This document shows, piece by piece, positions 32,502 through 41,268 of a stretch of DNA of 64,000 nucleotides; position 1 is the stretch's first letter; every line of letters begins with the position of its first letter. The stretch spans positions 1 to 64,000 of the forward strand of contig NZ_JAPOHA010000012.1 of the NCBI RefSeq assembly GCF_026672255.1, written 5' to 3'. The position numbers and the translations under genes were made by a program. The notes beneath the pieces were generated by a model. It made no database searches and was not told the DNA's origin. It saw only the letters and a list, made by a program, of their open reading frames with translations. The DNA comes from Caproiciproducens galactitolivorans. GTDB lineage: Bacteria > Bacillota > Clostridia > Oscillospirales > Acutalibacteraceae.

Positions 32502-34806
32502 GAAAAAGCAGTCGGCGCAGGACAGCATCCCGTTTCAGCGGATGTTCCCGGACGGCATCTGCCGCGTGACCGACAGTTATTACACGAAAACCGTTCGGTT
32601 TCAGGACATCAACTATCAGCTCAACCAGAACGAGGACAAGACCGCCATCTTTGAGGGCTGGTGCGATTTTCTTAACTATTTCGACAGCTCCATCAAATTT
32701 CAGCTCTCGTTTCTGAACCTCTCCGCGACGCGGGACAGCTTTGCAAAAATCGTCACCATCGCGCCGCAGGGCGACGATTTTGACAACCTGCGCTCGGAAT
32801 ATACGGAAATGCTTCGGAATCAGCTTGCCAAAGGCAACAACGGCCTCATTAAAACCAAATACCTGACCTTCGGTATTGAAGCGGATAGCCTGAAAGCGGC
32901 CAAACCCCGGCTGGAACGTATCGAGATCGACATTCTCAACAACTTCAAACATCTCGGCGTAACAGCCGCTTCCCTGAACGGCGCGGACCGCCTGCGGCTG
33001 CTGCACGATATTTTCCACATGGACGCGCCGGAGCCGTTCCGCTTTTCGTGGGACTGGCTGGCTCCCTCCGGCCTGTCCGTCAAAGACTTCATCGCGCCCA
33101 GCTCTTTCGAGTTCAAAAGCGGCAGCATGTTCGGCATGGGGCGTCAGGTAGGCGCGGTCAGTTTTCTCCAAATCCTCGCGCCGGAGCTGAACGACCGGAT
33201 GCTGGCCGATTTTCTCGACATGGAATCCAGCCTCATCGTCACCATGCACATCCAGTCCATCGATCAGGTGAACGCCATCAAGACGGTGAAGCGGAAAATC
33301 ACGGACTTGGATTCCATGAAGATTCAGGAGCAGAAAAAGGCCATCCGTTCCGGTTACGACATGGATATCCTCCCCTCCGACCTTGCCACCTACGGCGAGG
33401 AAGCGAAAAAACTGTTGCAGGATTTACAGTCCCGCAACGAGCGCATGTTCCTTGTGACCTTTCTCGTCCTCAACGTGGCCGAGAACAGGCAGCGGCTGGA
33501 CAACAACGTATTTCAGGCAAGCTCCCTCGCGCAGAAATATAACTGCGCGCTGACCCGCCTCGATTTCCGGCAGGAAGAAGGGCTGATGTCCTCACTTCCG
33601 CTTGGATACAACCAAATAGAGATTCAGCGGGGCCTGACCACGTCAAGCACCGCCATTTTTATTCCCTTTACCACGCAGGAGCTGTTCCAGACCGGGCGCG
33701 AGGCGCTGTACTGCGGGCTGAATGCTTTGTCCAACAACCTCATCATGGTGGATCGGAAGCTCTTGAAAAACCCGAACGGTCTGATTCTCGGCACACCGGG
33801 CGCGGGCAAATCTTTCGCCGCGAAGCGGGAAATCGTCAACGTGTTCCTCGTCACAAACGACGACATCATCGTCTGCGACCCGGAGGCCGAATACGGCCCG
33901 CTGATTGAGCGCCTGCACGGGCAGATCATCAAAATATCGCCCGCATCCACCGATTACATCAATCCCATGGACATCAACCTCAACTATTCCGAGGAAGAAA
34001 ACCCGTTATCTTTGAAGTCGGATTTTATCCTCTCCCTCTGCGAGCTGATCGTCGGCGGCAAGGAGGGATTGCAGCCTGTGGAAAAGACGGTCATCGACCG
34101 CTGCGTGAGACTGGTGTATCGGAATTACCTCAACGACCCGCGCCCGGAAAACATGCCGATTCTGGAGGATTTGTACAATGAACTGCGGCGGCAGGATGAA
34201 AAGGAAGCGCAGTACATCGCCACGGCGCTGGAAATCTACGTCACCGGTTCCCTCAATGTGTTCAATCACCGCACCACAGTCAACGTAAAAAACCGTGTTG
34301 TCAGCTACGATATCCGGGAGCTGGGCAAGCAGCTCAAAAAAATCGGGATGCTCATCGTGCAGGATCAGGTCTGGAACCGCGTCACCGTCAACCGGGCCGT
34401 GGGAAAATCCACGCGCTACTATATCGACGAATTCCATCTGCTCTTAAAAGAAGAACAGACCGCCGCCTATTCCGTGGAAATCTGGAAGCGGTTTCGCAAA
34501 TGGGGCGGTATTCCGACCGGAATTACGCAGAACATAAAGGACCTTCTTTCCTCACGGGAAATCGAGAACATCTTTGAAAACTCGGATTACATCTATATGC
34601 TCAATCAGGCGTCCGGCGACCGCCAGATTCTTGCCAAGCAGCTTGGCATTTCTCCGCACCAGCTTTCCTACGTCACCCATTCCGGTGAGGGCGAAGGGCT
34701 GCTGTTCTACGGCAACGTCATTCTGCCGTTTATCGACCATTTCCCGAAGGACACGGAGCTGTACCGCATCATGACCACCAAGCCGCAGGAAGTGGCGGCA
34801 ACATGA
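32401..34806 (+). CDS. virB4: VirB4-like conjugation ATPase (CD1110 family)
   Basis: An ATPase of 801 residues from the TTG at 32401, which has AAGGAGG ten bases before it; the frame is open back to 32254 but those codons lie in prgI. The N-terminal half is the VirB4 CagE-like region; Walker A GTPGAGKS is near 464-471, VCDPEAEYG follows, Walker B YYIDEFHLLL is near 673-682, and GIPTGITQNIKDLLSSREIE is the C-terminal motif. It powers assembly and DNA transport in the mating channel. Confidence 0.92.
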   Translation: MSVKKQKPTMNRSLSRAERRQIEAAVARARQTDKKKQSAQDSIPFQRMFPDGICRVTDSYYTKTVRFQDINYQLNQNEDKTAIFEGWCDFLNYFDSSIKFQLSFLNLSATRDSFAKIVTIAPQGDDFDNLRSEYTEMLRNQLAKGNNGLIKTKYLTFGIEADSLKAAKPRLERIEIDILNNFKHLGVTAASLNGADRLRLLHDIFHMDAPEPFRFSWDWLAPSGLSVKDFIAPSSFEFKSGSMFGMGRQVGAVSFLQILAPELNDRMLADFLDMESSLIVTMHIQSIDQVNAIKTVKRKITDLDSMKIQEQKKAIRSGYDMDILPSDLATYGEEAKKLLQDLQSRNERMFLVTFLVLNVAENRQRLDNNVFQASSLAQKYNCALTRLDFRQEEGLMSSLPLGYNQIEIQRGLTTSSTAIFIPFTTQELFQTGREALYCGLNALSNNLIMVDRKLLKNPNGLILGTPGAGKSFAAKREIVNVFLVTNDDIIVCDPEAEYGPLIERLHGQIIKISPASTDYINPMDINLNYSEEENPLSLKSDFILSLCELIVGGKEGLQPVEKTVIDRCVRLVYRNYLNDPRPENMPILEDLYNELRRQDEKEAQYIATALEIYVTGSLNVFNHRTTVNVKNRVVSYDIRELGKQLKKIGMLIVQDQVWNRVTVNRAVGKSTRYYIDEFHLLLKEEQTAAYSVEIWKRFRKWGGIPTGITQNIKDLLSSREIENIFENSDYIYMLNQASGDRQILAKQLGISPHQLSYVTHSGEGEGLLFYGNVILPFIDHFPKDTELYRIMTTKPQEVAAT

Positions 34807-34840
34807 GCGTCCTCGCTCAGCGGGACCGGAGGTGATGGTA

Positions 34841-36568
34841 ATGGAAAAGCGAGCGCCCCGCCTGCAATTTACGAAGGAGGAACGAACCGACCCCGTATTA
34901 AAAAATTCTGTCCGCAGAGTACAGAAAGCGGCGGCAAAGGCCAACCGCGCACAGGCGATAATCCCGAAAAAGACCGTTTTTAAGCGGCAGCGCGTCGTTG
35001 ACCCGGCCACCGGCAAGATCACAACGCACCTGAAATTTGAGGATGTGGATAAGAAAAAACCGTCCAAGCTCACTCATGCCGTCCGGGACGCGCCCGGAAA
35101 CGCCGTTTTGATGCAGTTCCACCGGGAAATTCGGCAGTCGGAGGATGAAAACGTCGGCGTGAAAGCGGCACATAAGAGCGAGGAAGCCGCCGAAACGGGC
35201 GGGCGTCTGGTTCGCAGCGACCACCGTTCCCACAAATTGAAGCCCTATCGGAAATCGGCCAAAGCGGAAAAGCGACTGGACCGCGCCAATCTCGGTTATT
35301 TGCAGAAAAAGGCCGCGCGGGACAATCCGCAGCCCTCCGGCAATCCTTTGGCCCACTGGCGGCAAAAGCGGGCCGTCAAAAAACAGTACGCCGCCGCGAA
35401 GCGGACCGGACAGTTCGCTGGTTCTGCCGGGAAAGCCGCCGGGAACACCGCAAAGGCGGCAAAAGCGGCGGCACGGGAAAGTAAACGGGCGGCGGCTTTT
35501 GTCGCGCGGCATCCGAACGGCTTTTTGATCGCCGCAGGCGTTTTTCTGGTACTGGTTCTGCTTCTGAACGTCCTGTCCTCCAGCTCGGTTCTGCTGGAAG
35601 GCGCGCTGTCCGGCGTTACCGCGTCCACCTATCCTTCCACGGACGACGCCATGCTCGGTGCGGAAGCCGCTTACGCCCAAAAGGAAGCGGACCTTCAGGA
35701 TGAAATCGACCATTACGAGCAGCGGCACGGCGGGTGCGATGAGTATCATTACAACCTCGATAAAATCGGCCACGATCCCTATGTGCTGATTTCCATCCTG
35801 ACCGCGTGGCACGGCGGCGAATGGACGCTGGATGAAGTCCGGGGCACGCTTTCCATGCTGTTCTCACAAGAATACCAACTGACACAGACCGTGGAGACGG
35901 AAACCCGATATCGCACGGAAACACATACAGTGACGGACCCAGACGGTACAACTCACACCGAAACCCGGCAGGTTCCCTATACCTACACCATCTGCAATGT
36001 GAAACTGCACAACGAGGCTTTATCCCATCTTCCCATTTCCATCATGAATGAGGATCAGGTCGGTGTGTACTCAATGTACATGTCTACTCTCGGTAACAGG
36101 CCCGACCTGTTCCCTTCGTCGGCCTATCCGAACGCATCCACCGCCAAAAAGCCCACGGAATACGATATTCCCCCGGAGGCGATGGCAGACGCGCGGTTCG
36201 CCGCCATGATGGCGGAAGCGAAAAAATACATCGGCTATCCCTACGTTTGGGGCGGCAGCAGCCCGAAAACCTCGTTCGACTGTTCCGGCTACGTGTCGTG
36301 GGTGATCAATCACAGCGGATGGAACGTGGGACGGCTGGGGGCACAGGGTCTCTGCGACATATGCACTCCGGTTTCTCCTGCCGACGCCAAACCCGGCGAC
36401 CTTGTTTTCTTTGAACACACCTATGACACTGACGGCGTGTCCCATGTGGGCATCTATGTGGGAAACGGCATGATGCTCGCGGCGGGGGACCCCATCGGCT
36501 ACTCGAATCTCAACACAAGTTACTGGCAAAGCCATTTTTACACGTTCGGGCGTTTACCGAATCCATAA
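34841..36568 (+). CDS. CD1108-family bifunctional cell-wall hydrolase, NlpC/P60
   Basis: A 575-residue protein. The long basic N-terminal region (to about 220) is cytoplasmic, followed by one membrane segment (FLIAAGVFLVLVLLLNVLS), an extracellular part and a C-terminal NlpC/P60 peptidase domain: FDCSGYVSWV with the nucleophile near C481 and VSHVGIYVGNG with the histidine near H535. Such VirB1-like enzymes open peptidoglycan for the channel. The ATG at 34841 lies eight bases behind GGAGG. Confidence 0.88.
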   Translation: MEKRAPRLQFTKEERTDPVLKNSVRRVQKAAAKANRAQAIIPKKTVFKRQRVVDPATGKITTHLKFEDVDKKKPSKLTHAVRDAPGNAVLMQFHREIRQSEDENVGVKAAHKSEEAAETGGRLVRSDHRSHKLKPYRKSAKAEKRLDRANLGYLQKKAARDNPQPSGNPLAHWRQKRAVKKQYAAAKRTGQFAGSAGKAAGNTAKAAKAAARESKRAAAFVARHPNGFLIAAGVFLVLVLLLNVLSSSSVLLEGALSGVTASTYPSTDDAMLGAEAAYAQKEADLQDEIDHYEQRHGGCDEYHYNLDKIGHDPYVLISILTAWHGGEWTLDEVRGTLSMLFSQEYQLTQTVETETRYRTETHTVTDPDGTTHTETRQVPYTYTICNVKLHNEALSHLPISIMNEDQVGVYSMYMSTLGNRPDLFPSSAYPNASTAKKPTEYDIPPEAMADARFAAMMAEAKKYIGYPYVWGGSSPKTSFDCSGYVSWVINHSGWNVGRLGAQGLCDICTPVSPADAKPGDLVFFEHTYDTDGVSHVGIYVGNGMMLAAGDPIGYSNLNTSYWQSHFYTFGRLPNP

Positions 36569-36588
36569 ACAGATTGGAGGAATCAACC

Positions 36589-36828
36589 GTGAATCCGAAA
36601 TTCAAAAAAATCGACGCCGAGTATGAAAAGAACGCGGCGAAAATCTCCGCGCTGCAAAACCGGCAGAAGGAACTGGAAAAGCAGCGCCGGGAGCTGGAAA
36701 ATCTCGATATTATCGGCCTTGTGCGGGGCATGGGCATGACTGCGGAGGAACTGGCCGCGCTCATGAAAGCATCCCGCGAAATATCCGGTCAGAACAAACA
36801 GGAGGAAAATGTTCATGAAAAAATCTAA
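36589..36828 (+). CDS. DUF4315 family coiled-coil protein
   Basis: A 79-residue protein with a coiled coil (KIDAEYEKNAAKISALQNRQ, KELEKQRRELENLDIIGLVR) and the ending GMTAEELAALMKASREISG, as in the DUF4315 family that always sits between the CD1108 and DUF4366 genes. The GTG at 36589 is preferred because GGAGG lies about ten bases before it. Function unknown. Confidence 0.82.
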   Translation: MNPKFKKIDAEYEKNAAKISALQNRQKELEKQRRELENLDIIGLVRGMGMTAEELAALMKASREISGQNKQEENVHEKI

Positions 36829-37564
36829 AATCCGCGTATTGGTCTGCCTGATGGCCGCCGTGTCCTGCACGGCGGCTTTTTCCGCCAACGCCCTCGCTTA
36901 CAGCACAGGGACGACCTCTCCGACCTTGAGCAGTTCCAACGCCGCGCAGAGCAGCACCGCATCGTCGGCAGCATCATCCGCAACGTCGTCCGGAACATCT
37001 CTCAAGCCGCTGACGCCGGACGGCACAGGGACAATGATCGACAACGTGACCAACGAGGACGGCAAGGAGTTTTTCACCATTACCACGCCGAGCAAGCACG
37101 TCTTTTACCTGATTATCGACCGTCAGAAGAATGCCGAAAACGTCTATTTCCTTGACGCCGTTACGGACAAGGACCTGCTTGCGCTGGCAAAGAACGACAA
37201 CGAGGACGTATCCGGTTCTTCCTCGGCCAAGACTGCTTCCACCCCGGAGACATCCTCCGCGCCGACTGTATCGACGCCCACCGCTTCGTCCAACCCTCAG
37301 CCGGAAAAACAGAACAGCAGCGCCGGAATCGCGGCGGTCGCCGTGCTTGCGGCCGTTCTCGTCGGCGCGGCGGTGTGGTTTTTCAAATTCCGCAAGCCGG
37401 GTAAAAAGGATAAGAACAAGCCTGACCCGGACGATTACGATTACGCCGATGACGGGGATGAAGAATCCGAACCGGAGAATGAACCGGATTCCCCCGATAA
37501 AGAAACAGAGCAGAAAGATGAGTCGGAAACTTCCGATGATGAAGCGGAGCGTGAGGACGAATGA
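36815..37564 (+). CDS. DUF4366 surface protein
   Basis: A 249-residue exported protein: signal peptide (KIRVLVCLMAAVSCTAAFSA, cleavage near NALAYS), a Ser/Thr-rich linker, a conserved domain (DNVTNEDGKEFFTITTPSKH then VFYLIIDRQ), a second Ser-rich stretch, a membrane segment (GIAAVAVLAAVLVGAAVWFF), a basic stop-transfer and a very acidic tail. This is the DUF4366 family of the transfer operon. ATG 36815 lies nine bases behind AGGAGG. It overlaps the next small gene by ATGA. Confidence 0.85.
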   Translation: MKKSKIRVLVCLMAAVSCTAAFSANALAYSTGTTSPTLSSSNAAQSSTASSAASSATSSGTSLKPLTPDGTGTMIDNVTNEDGKEFFTITTPSKHVFYLIIDRQKNAENVYFLDAVTDKDLLALAKNDNEDVSGSSSAKTASTPETSSAPTVSTPTASSNPQPEKQNSSAGIAAVAVLAAVLVGAAVWFFKFRKPGKKDKNKPDPDDYDYADDGDEESEPENEPDSPDKETEQKDESETSDDEAEREDE

Positions 37565-37725
37565 CCTTTTTCACCGACAGTCCTTTCGAGCGAATGATGG
37601 TGCAAAAGCCGCAGTATAGGCGGGAGGAACGGCCTCCCGCCCCGCCGAAAGGCCATCCTGACCGTCCCCGTGACTGTTACCGTGACCTTATCATCACGCC
37701 GAAAGCTGGCAAGCCGGAGCGATAA
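37561..37725 (+). CDS. Short basic protein of the transfer operon, 54 residues
   Basis: A short ORF coupled by ATGA to the preceding gene: MTFFTDSPFERMMVQKPQYR then REERPPAPPKGHPDRPRDCY and an ending PKAGKPER. Proline- and arginine-rich, with FERMM near the start. Short proteins of this kind (F.. .PFERMM, PPAPPKGH) stand at the same place in related elements. Function unknown. A terminator overlaps its end. Confidence 0.62.
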   Translation: MTFFTDSPFERMMVQKPQYRREERPPAPPKGHPDRPRDCYRDLIITPKAGKPER

Positions 37726-37743
37726 TGTTCCGGCTTGTTTTGT
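37711..37743 (+). terminator. Terminator at the end of the DUF4366 unit
   Basis: AAGCCGGA (37711-37718) pairs with TCCGGCTT (37729-37736), followed by GTTTTG. It closes the transfer operon segment in front of the inserted AraC gene. Confidence 0.65.
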
Positions 37744-37864
37744 CTAAGCCTGAATGATAAGATGTTTACGGCAGATTTAATTTGCGGACAAAAGACAACA
37801 GAAAAAGTCGGGAACAGCCGCTTTGAAAGTAATAAGATAGAATCACAGGCAAGGAGATGTGTAC

Positions 37865-38722
37865 ATGGGTTGGGTTGAGTGCATAGGTGAAGCCATCAGC
37901 TATATTGAAGGCAATATCACTGACGAACTGACAGTTGAAAAGATTGCAAAGCAGGTAATATTATCACCTTTCTATTTCCAAAAAGGATTTGCCATGCTTT
38001 GCGGTTTTACGGTCGGAGAGTATATCCGGGAACGCAGGCTTACTCTTGCCGGCAGCGAGCTTGTTTCCACAGACGAAAAAATCATTGACATTGCGCTCAA
38101 GTACGGTTACGACTCGCCGGACAGTTTTACCAAAGCATTTACCCGTTTTCATGGCGTCACACCGACTGCCGTTCGAAAAGACGGAGCAATGATTAAGTCT
38201 TTTGCTCCGCTGAAAATCAAATTTACTTTGGAAGGCGGCTATGTTATGGATTACAAGATTGTCGAAAAAGATTCATTCACGGTTATGGGAGCAGCCAGAA
38301 CATTCAAGTATGACGGTGCGAAAACAGAAATTCCTAAGTTTTGGATGGAACTCCATCAGCCCGGAAAAGAGCGGGTCGTATGCGGAATGTATGGAATCAG
38401 TATTGACGAGAGTATGGGATCGGATGAATTCGAGTATCTGGTCGCAGACAATTACAATCCGGCCGCAGAAATTCCGGAAGGCTTTGTTGCAAAAGTCATC
38501 CCCGCATACACTTGGGCTGTTTTTGCTTGCAGAGGCGGAATGCCCCAGTCTTTACAGGATGTAAACAAAAAAATCTTCTCGGAATGGCTGCCGAACAGTA
38601 AAGACTATGAAATTGCGGCGGGCTACAATATCGAAATGTACAGTGATCCTGCCGAGTATTCCAAGGGAATTCAGGATGAGAAATATTACAGCGAGATATG
38701 GATTCCCGTCAAAAAGAAGTAA
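37865..38722 (+). CDS. AraC-family regulator with GyrI-like effector domain
   Basis: A 285-residue regulator. An N-terminal AraC HTH (TVEKIAKQVILSPFYFQKGF, IIDIALKYGYDSPDSFTKAF) is joined to a C-terminal GyrI-like ligand domain (YKIVEKDSFTVMGAARTFKY, IPAYTWAVFACRG, SEIWIPVKKK). Such Rob/BmrR-like proteins bind toxic small molecules and switch on efflux or stress genes. ATG 37865 lies eight bases behind AAGGAG. It is an insertion between core transfer genes, with terminators on both sides, so it is separately expressed; its targets are not evident. Confidence 0.85.
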   Translation: MGWVECIGEAISYIEGNITDELTVEKIAKQVILSPFYFQKGFAMLCGFTVGEYIRERRLTLAGSELVSTDEKIIDIALKYGYDSPDSFTKAFTRFHGVTPTAVRKDGAMIKSFAPLKIKFTLEGGYVMDYKIVEKDSFTVMGAARTFKYDGAKTEIPKFWMELHQPGKERVVCGMYGISIDESMGSDEFEYLVADNYNPAAEIPEGFVAKVIPAYTWAVFACRGGMPQSLQDVNKKIFSEWLPNSKDYEIAAGYNIEMYSDPAEYSKGIQDEKYYSEIWIPVKKK

Positions 38723-38764
38723 CCCGACAAACGGCGTAATTCCTGTTATGTAGCTATATACTCA

Positions 38765-38796
38765 AGAGCAATCGAGAAATCGGTTGCTCTTTTTTT
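38765..38796 (+). terminator. Terminator after the AraC gene
   Basis: AGAGCAA and TTGCTCT arms (38765-38771 and 38784-38790), extended by TCG/CGG pairing, followed by seven T residues directly in front of topB. Confidence 0.8.
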
Positions 38797-38825
38797 GTGT
38801 GCCAATGCATGAAAGGAGAAAAAAT

Positions 38826-40886
38826 TTGAAGCTTGTAATCAGTGAAAAGCCCTCGGTTGCCCAAAGTATCGCCGCCGTGATCGGCGCTAAGCAGCGCGGC
38901 AACGGGTTTCTGGAGGGTAACGGCTACCTCGTTTCATGGTGCCTCGGCCACCTCGCGGAGCTGGCAAGCGCCGACGCCTATGATAAAAAATACGCCAAAT
39001 GGCGGCGTGAGGATTTACCCATTCTGCCGGAGAACTGGCGGTTCACCGTAAGCGGGGATAAACAAAAGCAGTTTGATATTCTCCGCGACCTGATGCACCG
39101 CGACGGTGTGGATGAAATCATCAACGCCTGCGACGCCGGACGCGAGGGCGAACTGATCTTCCGCACCGTGTACCACATGGCAGGCTGCTCCAAACCAATG
39201 AAACGGATCTGGATTTCGTCGATGGAAGACGAGGCTATCCGACAGGGATTTACCAATCTGAAGCCGGGCCGGGATTACACCGGCCTGCATCAGTCTGCTC
39301 TCTGCCGCTCCAAAGCCGACTGGCTGGTGGGCATCAACGCGACGCGTCTGTTTTCGGTTTTATATCACCGCACACTAAACGTCGGGCGCGTCATGTCCCC
39401 GACGCTGGCCCTCATCGTGCAGCGGGAAGCGGAGATTTCCGCGTTTCAGCCGGAGCCGTTTTACACGGTCAATCTCGACTGCGGCGGTTTCACCGCCACC
39501 GGCGACAAGCTGAAAGCGAAGCCGGAGGCAGAGGCCGTTGCCGCCGCCTGTAAAGGGAAAACGGCCACTGTCAGCGCCGTGGAACGGAAAGAAAAATCCG
39601 ACAAGCCGCCCGCACTTTACGACCTGACTACCCTCCAGCGCGACGCCAACCGTCTGCTCGGCTACACGGCCCAGCAGACGCTCGATTATTTGCAATCGCT
39701 CTATGAAAAGAAGCTCTGTACTTATCCGCGCACTGACAGCCGGTTCCTGACAAACGATATGGAAGGGACCGTCCCGGCGCTTGCTTCCGTCGCCGCCGCG
39801 ATCTGCGGCGCGGATGTTTCCGAAAACCTCAACGCCGGTCAGGTCTGTAACAGTGCGAAGGTCAGCGACCATCACGCTGTCGTTCCCACATCGGGTGCGG
39901 GTAAAGCGGAGGTTTCCGCACTGCCTACCGGGGAGAGGGAAATCCTGCGGCTCGTTTCCCGGCAGCTTCTCTGCGCAGTCGGCAGTCCGCACCGATACAC
40001 TGAAACCGCCGTCACGCTGGACTGTGCCGGGCATGGATTTACCGCCAAGGGCAAGACAATCCTCGTTCCGGGCTGGAAAGCCTATTTGCAGGAACAGGCC
40101 GACAGACCCCTTCCGGAACTGGCAGAGGGACAGGACATCACTGCTCCCTCTGTTTCCTTCAAAGAAGGCAAAACCTCGCCGCCCAAGCACTATACAGAGG
40201 ACACTCTGCTTTCCGCGATGGAGACGGCGGGCGCGAAAGATATGCCAGAAGATGCGGAGCGCAAGGGCCTCGGCACCCCCGCCACCCGCGCGGCTATTTT
40301 GGAAAAGCTCGTCACTACAGGCTTTGTGGAACGAAAAAGGGCCAAGAAAACGGTCAACCTCATTCCGACGCAGGTTGGTGTGTCGCTCGTCACTGTCCTG
40401 CCGGAACAGCTTCAATCCCCGCTGCTGACCGCCGAATGGGAAAACCGGCTCAAACAGGTGGAGCGCGGAGAACTGGAACCGGACGCTTTTATGAACGGGA
40501 TTTCATCCATGCTCTGGGAGCTTATAAAAACATATACGCCGGTCAAGGGTGCGGAGGTGCTGTTTCCTTCCGGGCGCGAGATAATCGGCAAATGCCCCCG
40601 CTGCGGTGGCAGCGTGAGCGAGAGTAAGAAAGGCTTTTTCTGCGAAAACGACGGTTGCCGATTTGGGCTTTGGAAGGACAACCGGTTTTTCTCCGCCAAG
40701 AAAAAGACGCTGACAAAGCCCGTCGCCGCCGCGCTCCTGAAGGACGGGCGCATAAGGCTCACCGGCTGTTATTCCGAGAAAACCGGCAAGACCTATGACG
40801 CCACGGTGATTTTGGAGGACACCGGGGAACACGTCAATTTCAGGCTGGAATTTGATTCGGGGACGAAAAAGCGTGGCGGATCATGA
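38826..40886 (+). CDS. topB: DNA topoisomerase III of the element
   Basis: A 686-residue type IA topoisomerase. TOPRIM motifs are EKPSVAQSIA at the start and DAGREGELIF; the catalytic tyrosine is Y300 in TYPRTDSRF; GLGTPATRAAILEKL is the conserved later motif; and CPRCGGSVSESKKGFFCEND is a C-terminal zinc finger. It would resolve DNA during transfer replication. The true start is TTG 38826 behind GAAAGGAGA; the frame is open from 38784. It overlaps the next gene by ATGA. Confidence 0.93.
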   Translation: MKLVISEKPSVAQSIAAVIGAKQRGNGFLEGNGYLVSWCLGHLAELASADAYDKKYAKWRREDLPILPENWRFTVSGDKQKQFDILRDLMHRDGVDEIINACDAGREGELIFRTVYHMAGCSKPMKRIWISSMEDEAIRQGFTNLKPGRDYTGLHQSALCRSKADWLVGINATRLFSVLYHRTLNVGRVMSPTLALIVQREAEISAFQPEPFYTVNLDCGGFTATGDKLKAKPEAEAVAAACKGKTATVSAVERKEKSDKPPALYDLTTLQRDANRLLGYTAQQTLDYLQSLYEKKLCTYPRTDSRFLTNDMEGTVPALASVAAAICGADVSENLNAGQVCNSAKVSDHHAVVPTSGAGKAEVSALPTGEREILRLVSRQLLCAVGSPHRYTETAVTLDCAGHGFTAKGKTILVPGWKAYLQEQADRPLPELAEGQDITAPSVSFKEGKTSPPKHYTEDTLLSAMETAGAKDMPEDAERKGLGTPATRAAILEKLVTTGFVERKRAKKTVNLIPTQVGVSLVTVLPEQLQSPLLTAEWENRLKQVERGELEPDAFMNGISSMLWELIKTYTPVKGAEVLFPSGREIIGKCPRCGGSVSESKKGFFCENDGCRFGLWKDNRFFSAKKKTLTKPVAAALLKDGRIRLTGCYSEKTGKTYDATVILEDTGEHVNFRLEFDSGTKKRGGS

Positions 40887-41185
40887 AACTTACGAAATAT
40901 GAGCGGGAGACGATCATTTGCTATAACGAGGAAGAAACGACGGCCAGCGTCTATACGCACAATAAAAAGCTTATTCAAAAGCTCAAACGGCTTTCGGAAA
41001 AATACCCCGACAAGGTAAAACCGGAGCGCCCGGAGCATCGCGGGACCGTCAGCTATCTTGTCCCCAAACGCTGTGTTTCCGTTCGGGAACCGTACAGCGA
41101 CCGGCGGCGCGAAACAGACAGTTTACGGGCCAAAACAGCGAAAATACGCCCTCCCGACAGGAGCATACGCTCCGAAAATGAATAA
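40883..41185 (+). CDS. Conserved small protein after topB, 100 residues
   Basis: Starts by ATGA overlap with topB. MKLTKYERETIICYNEEETT, ASVYTHNKKLIQKLKRLSEK and VSYLVPKRCVSVREPYSDRR are typical of a small protein widely found at this place in clostridial elements. It is basic, with a helical N-terminal half, and likely binds nucleic acid. Function unknown. Confidence 0.7.
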   Translation: MKLTKYERETIICYNEEETTASVYTHNKKLIQKLKRLSEKYPDKVKPERPEHRGTVSYLVPKRCVSVREPYSDRRRETDSLRAKTAKIRPPDRSIRSENE

Positions 41186-41218
41186 TGAGCGCGCTCTCAC
41201 ATAGGTTTATCCCGGCCT

Positions 41219-41238
41219 GTGCGGGGGCGCACTTTTTT
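41219..41238 (+). terminator. Terminator before the ArdC/YodL gene
   Basis: GTGCG/CGCAC hairpin (41219-41223 and 41228-41232) with a GGGG loop, followed by six T residues. Confidence 0.65.
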
Positions 41239-41268
41239 CGATTCTACGATCTGTGAAAGGAGCATACT

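Noticed and set aside
39375-40415. A 346-codon minus-strand frame inside topB
   Set aside because: Antisense to a topoisomerase with all motifs; no domain or translation signals. Similar shadows in the recombinase gene (12230-13306) and virD4 (28665-29561) were dropped for the same reason.
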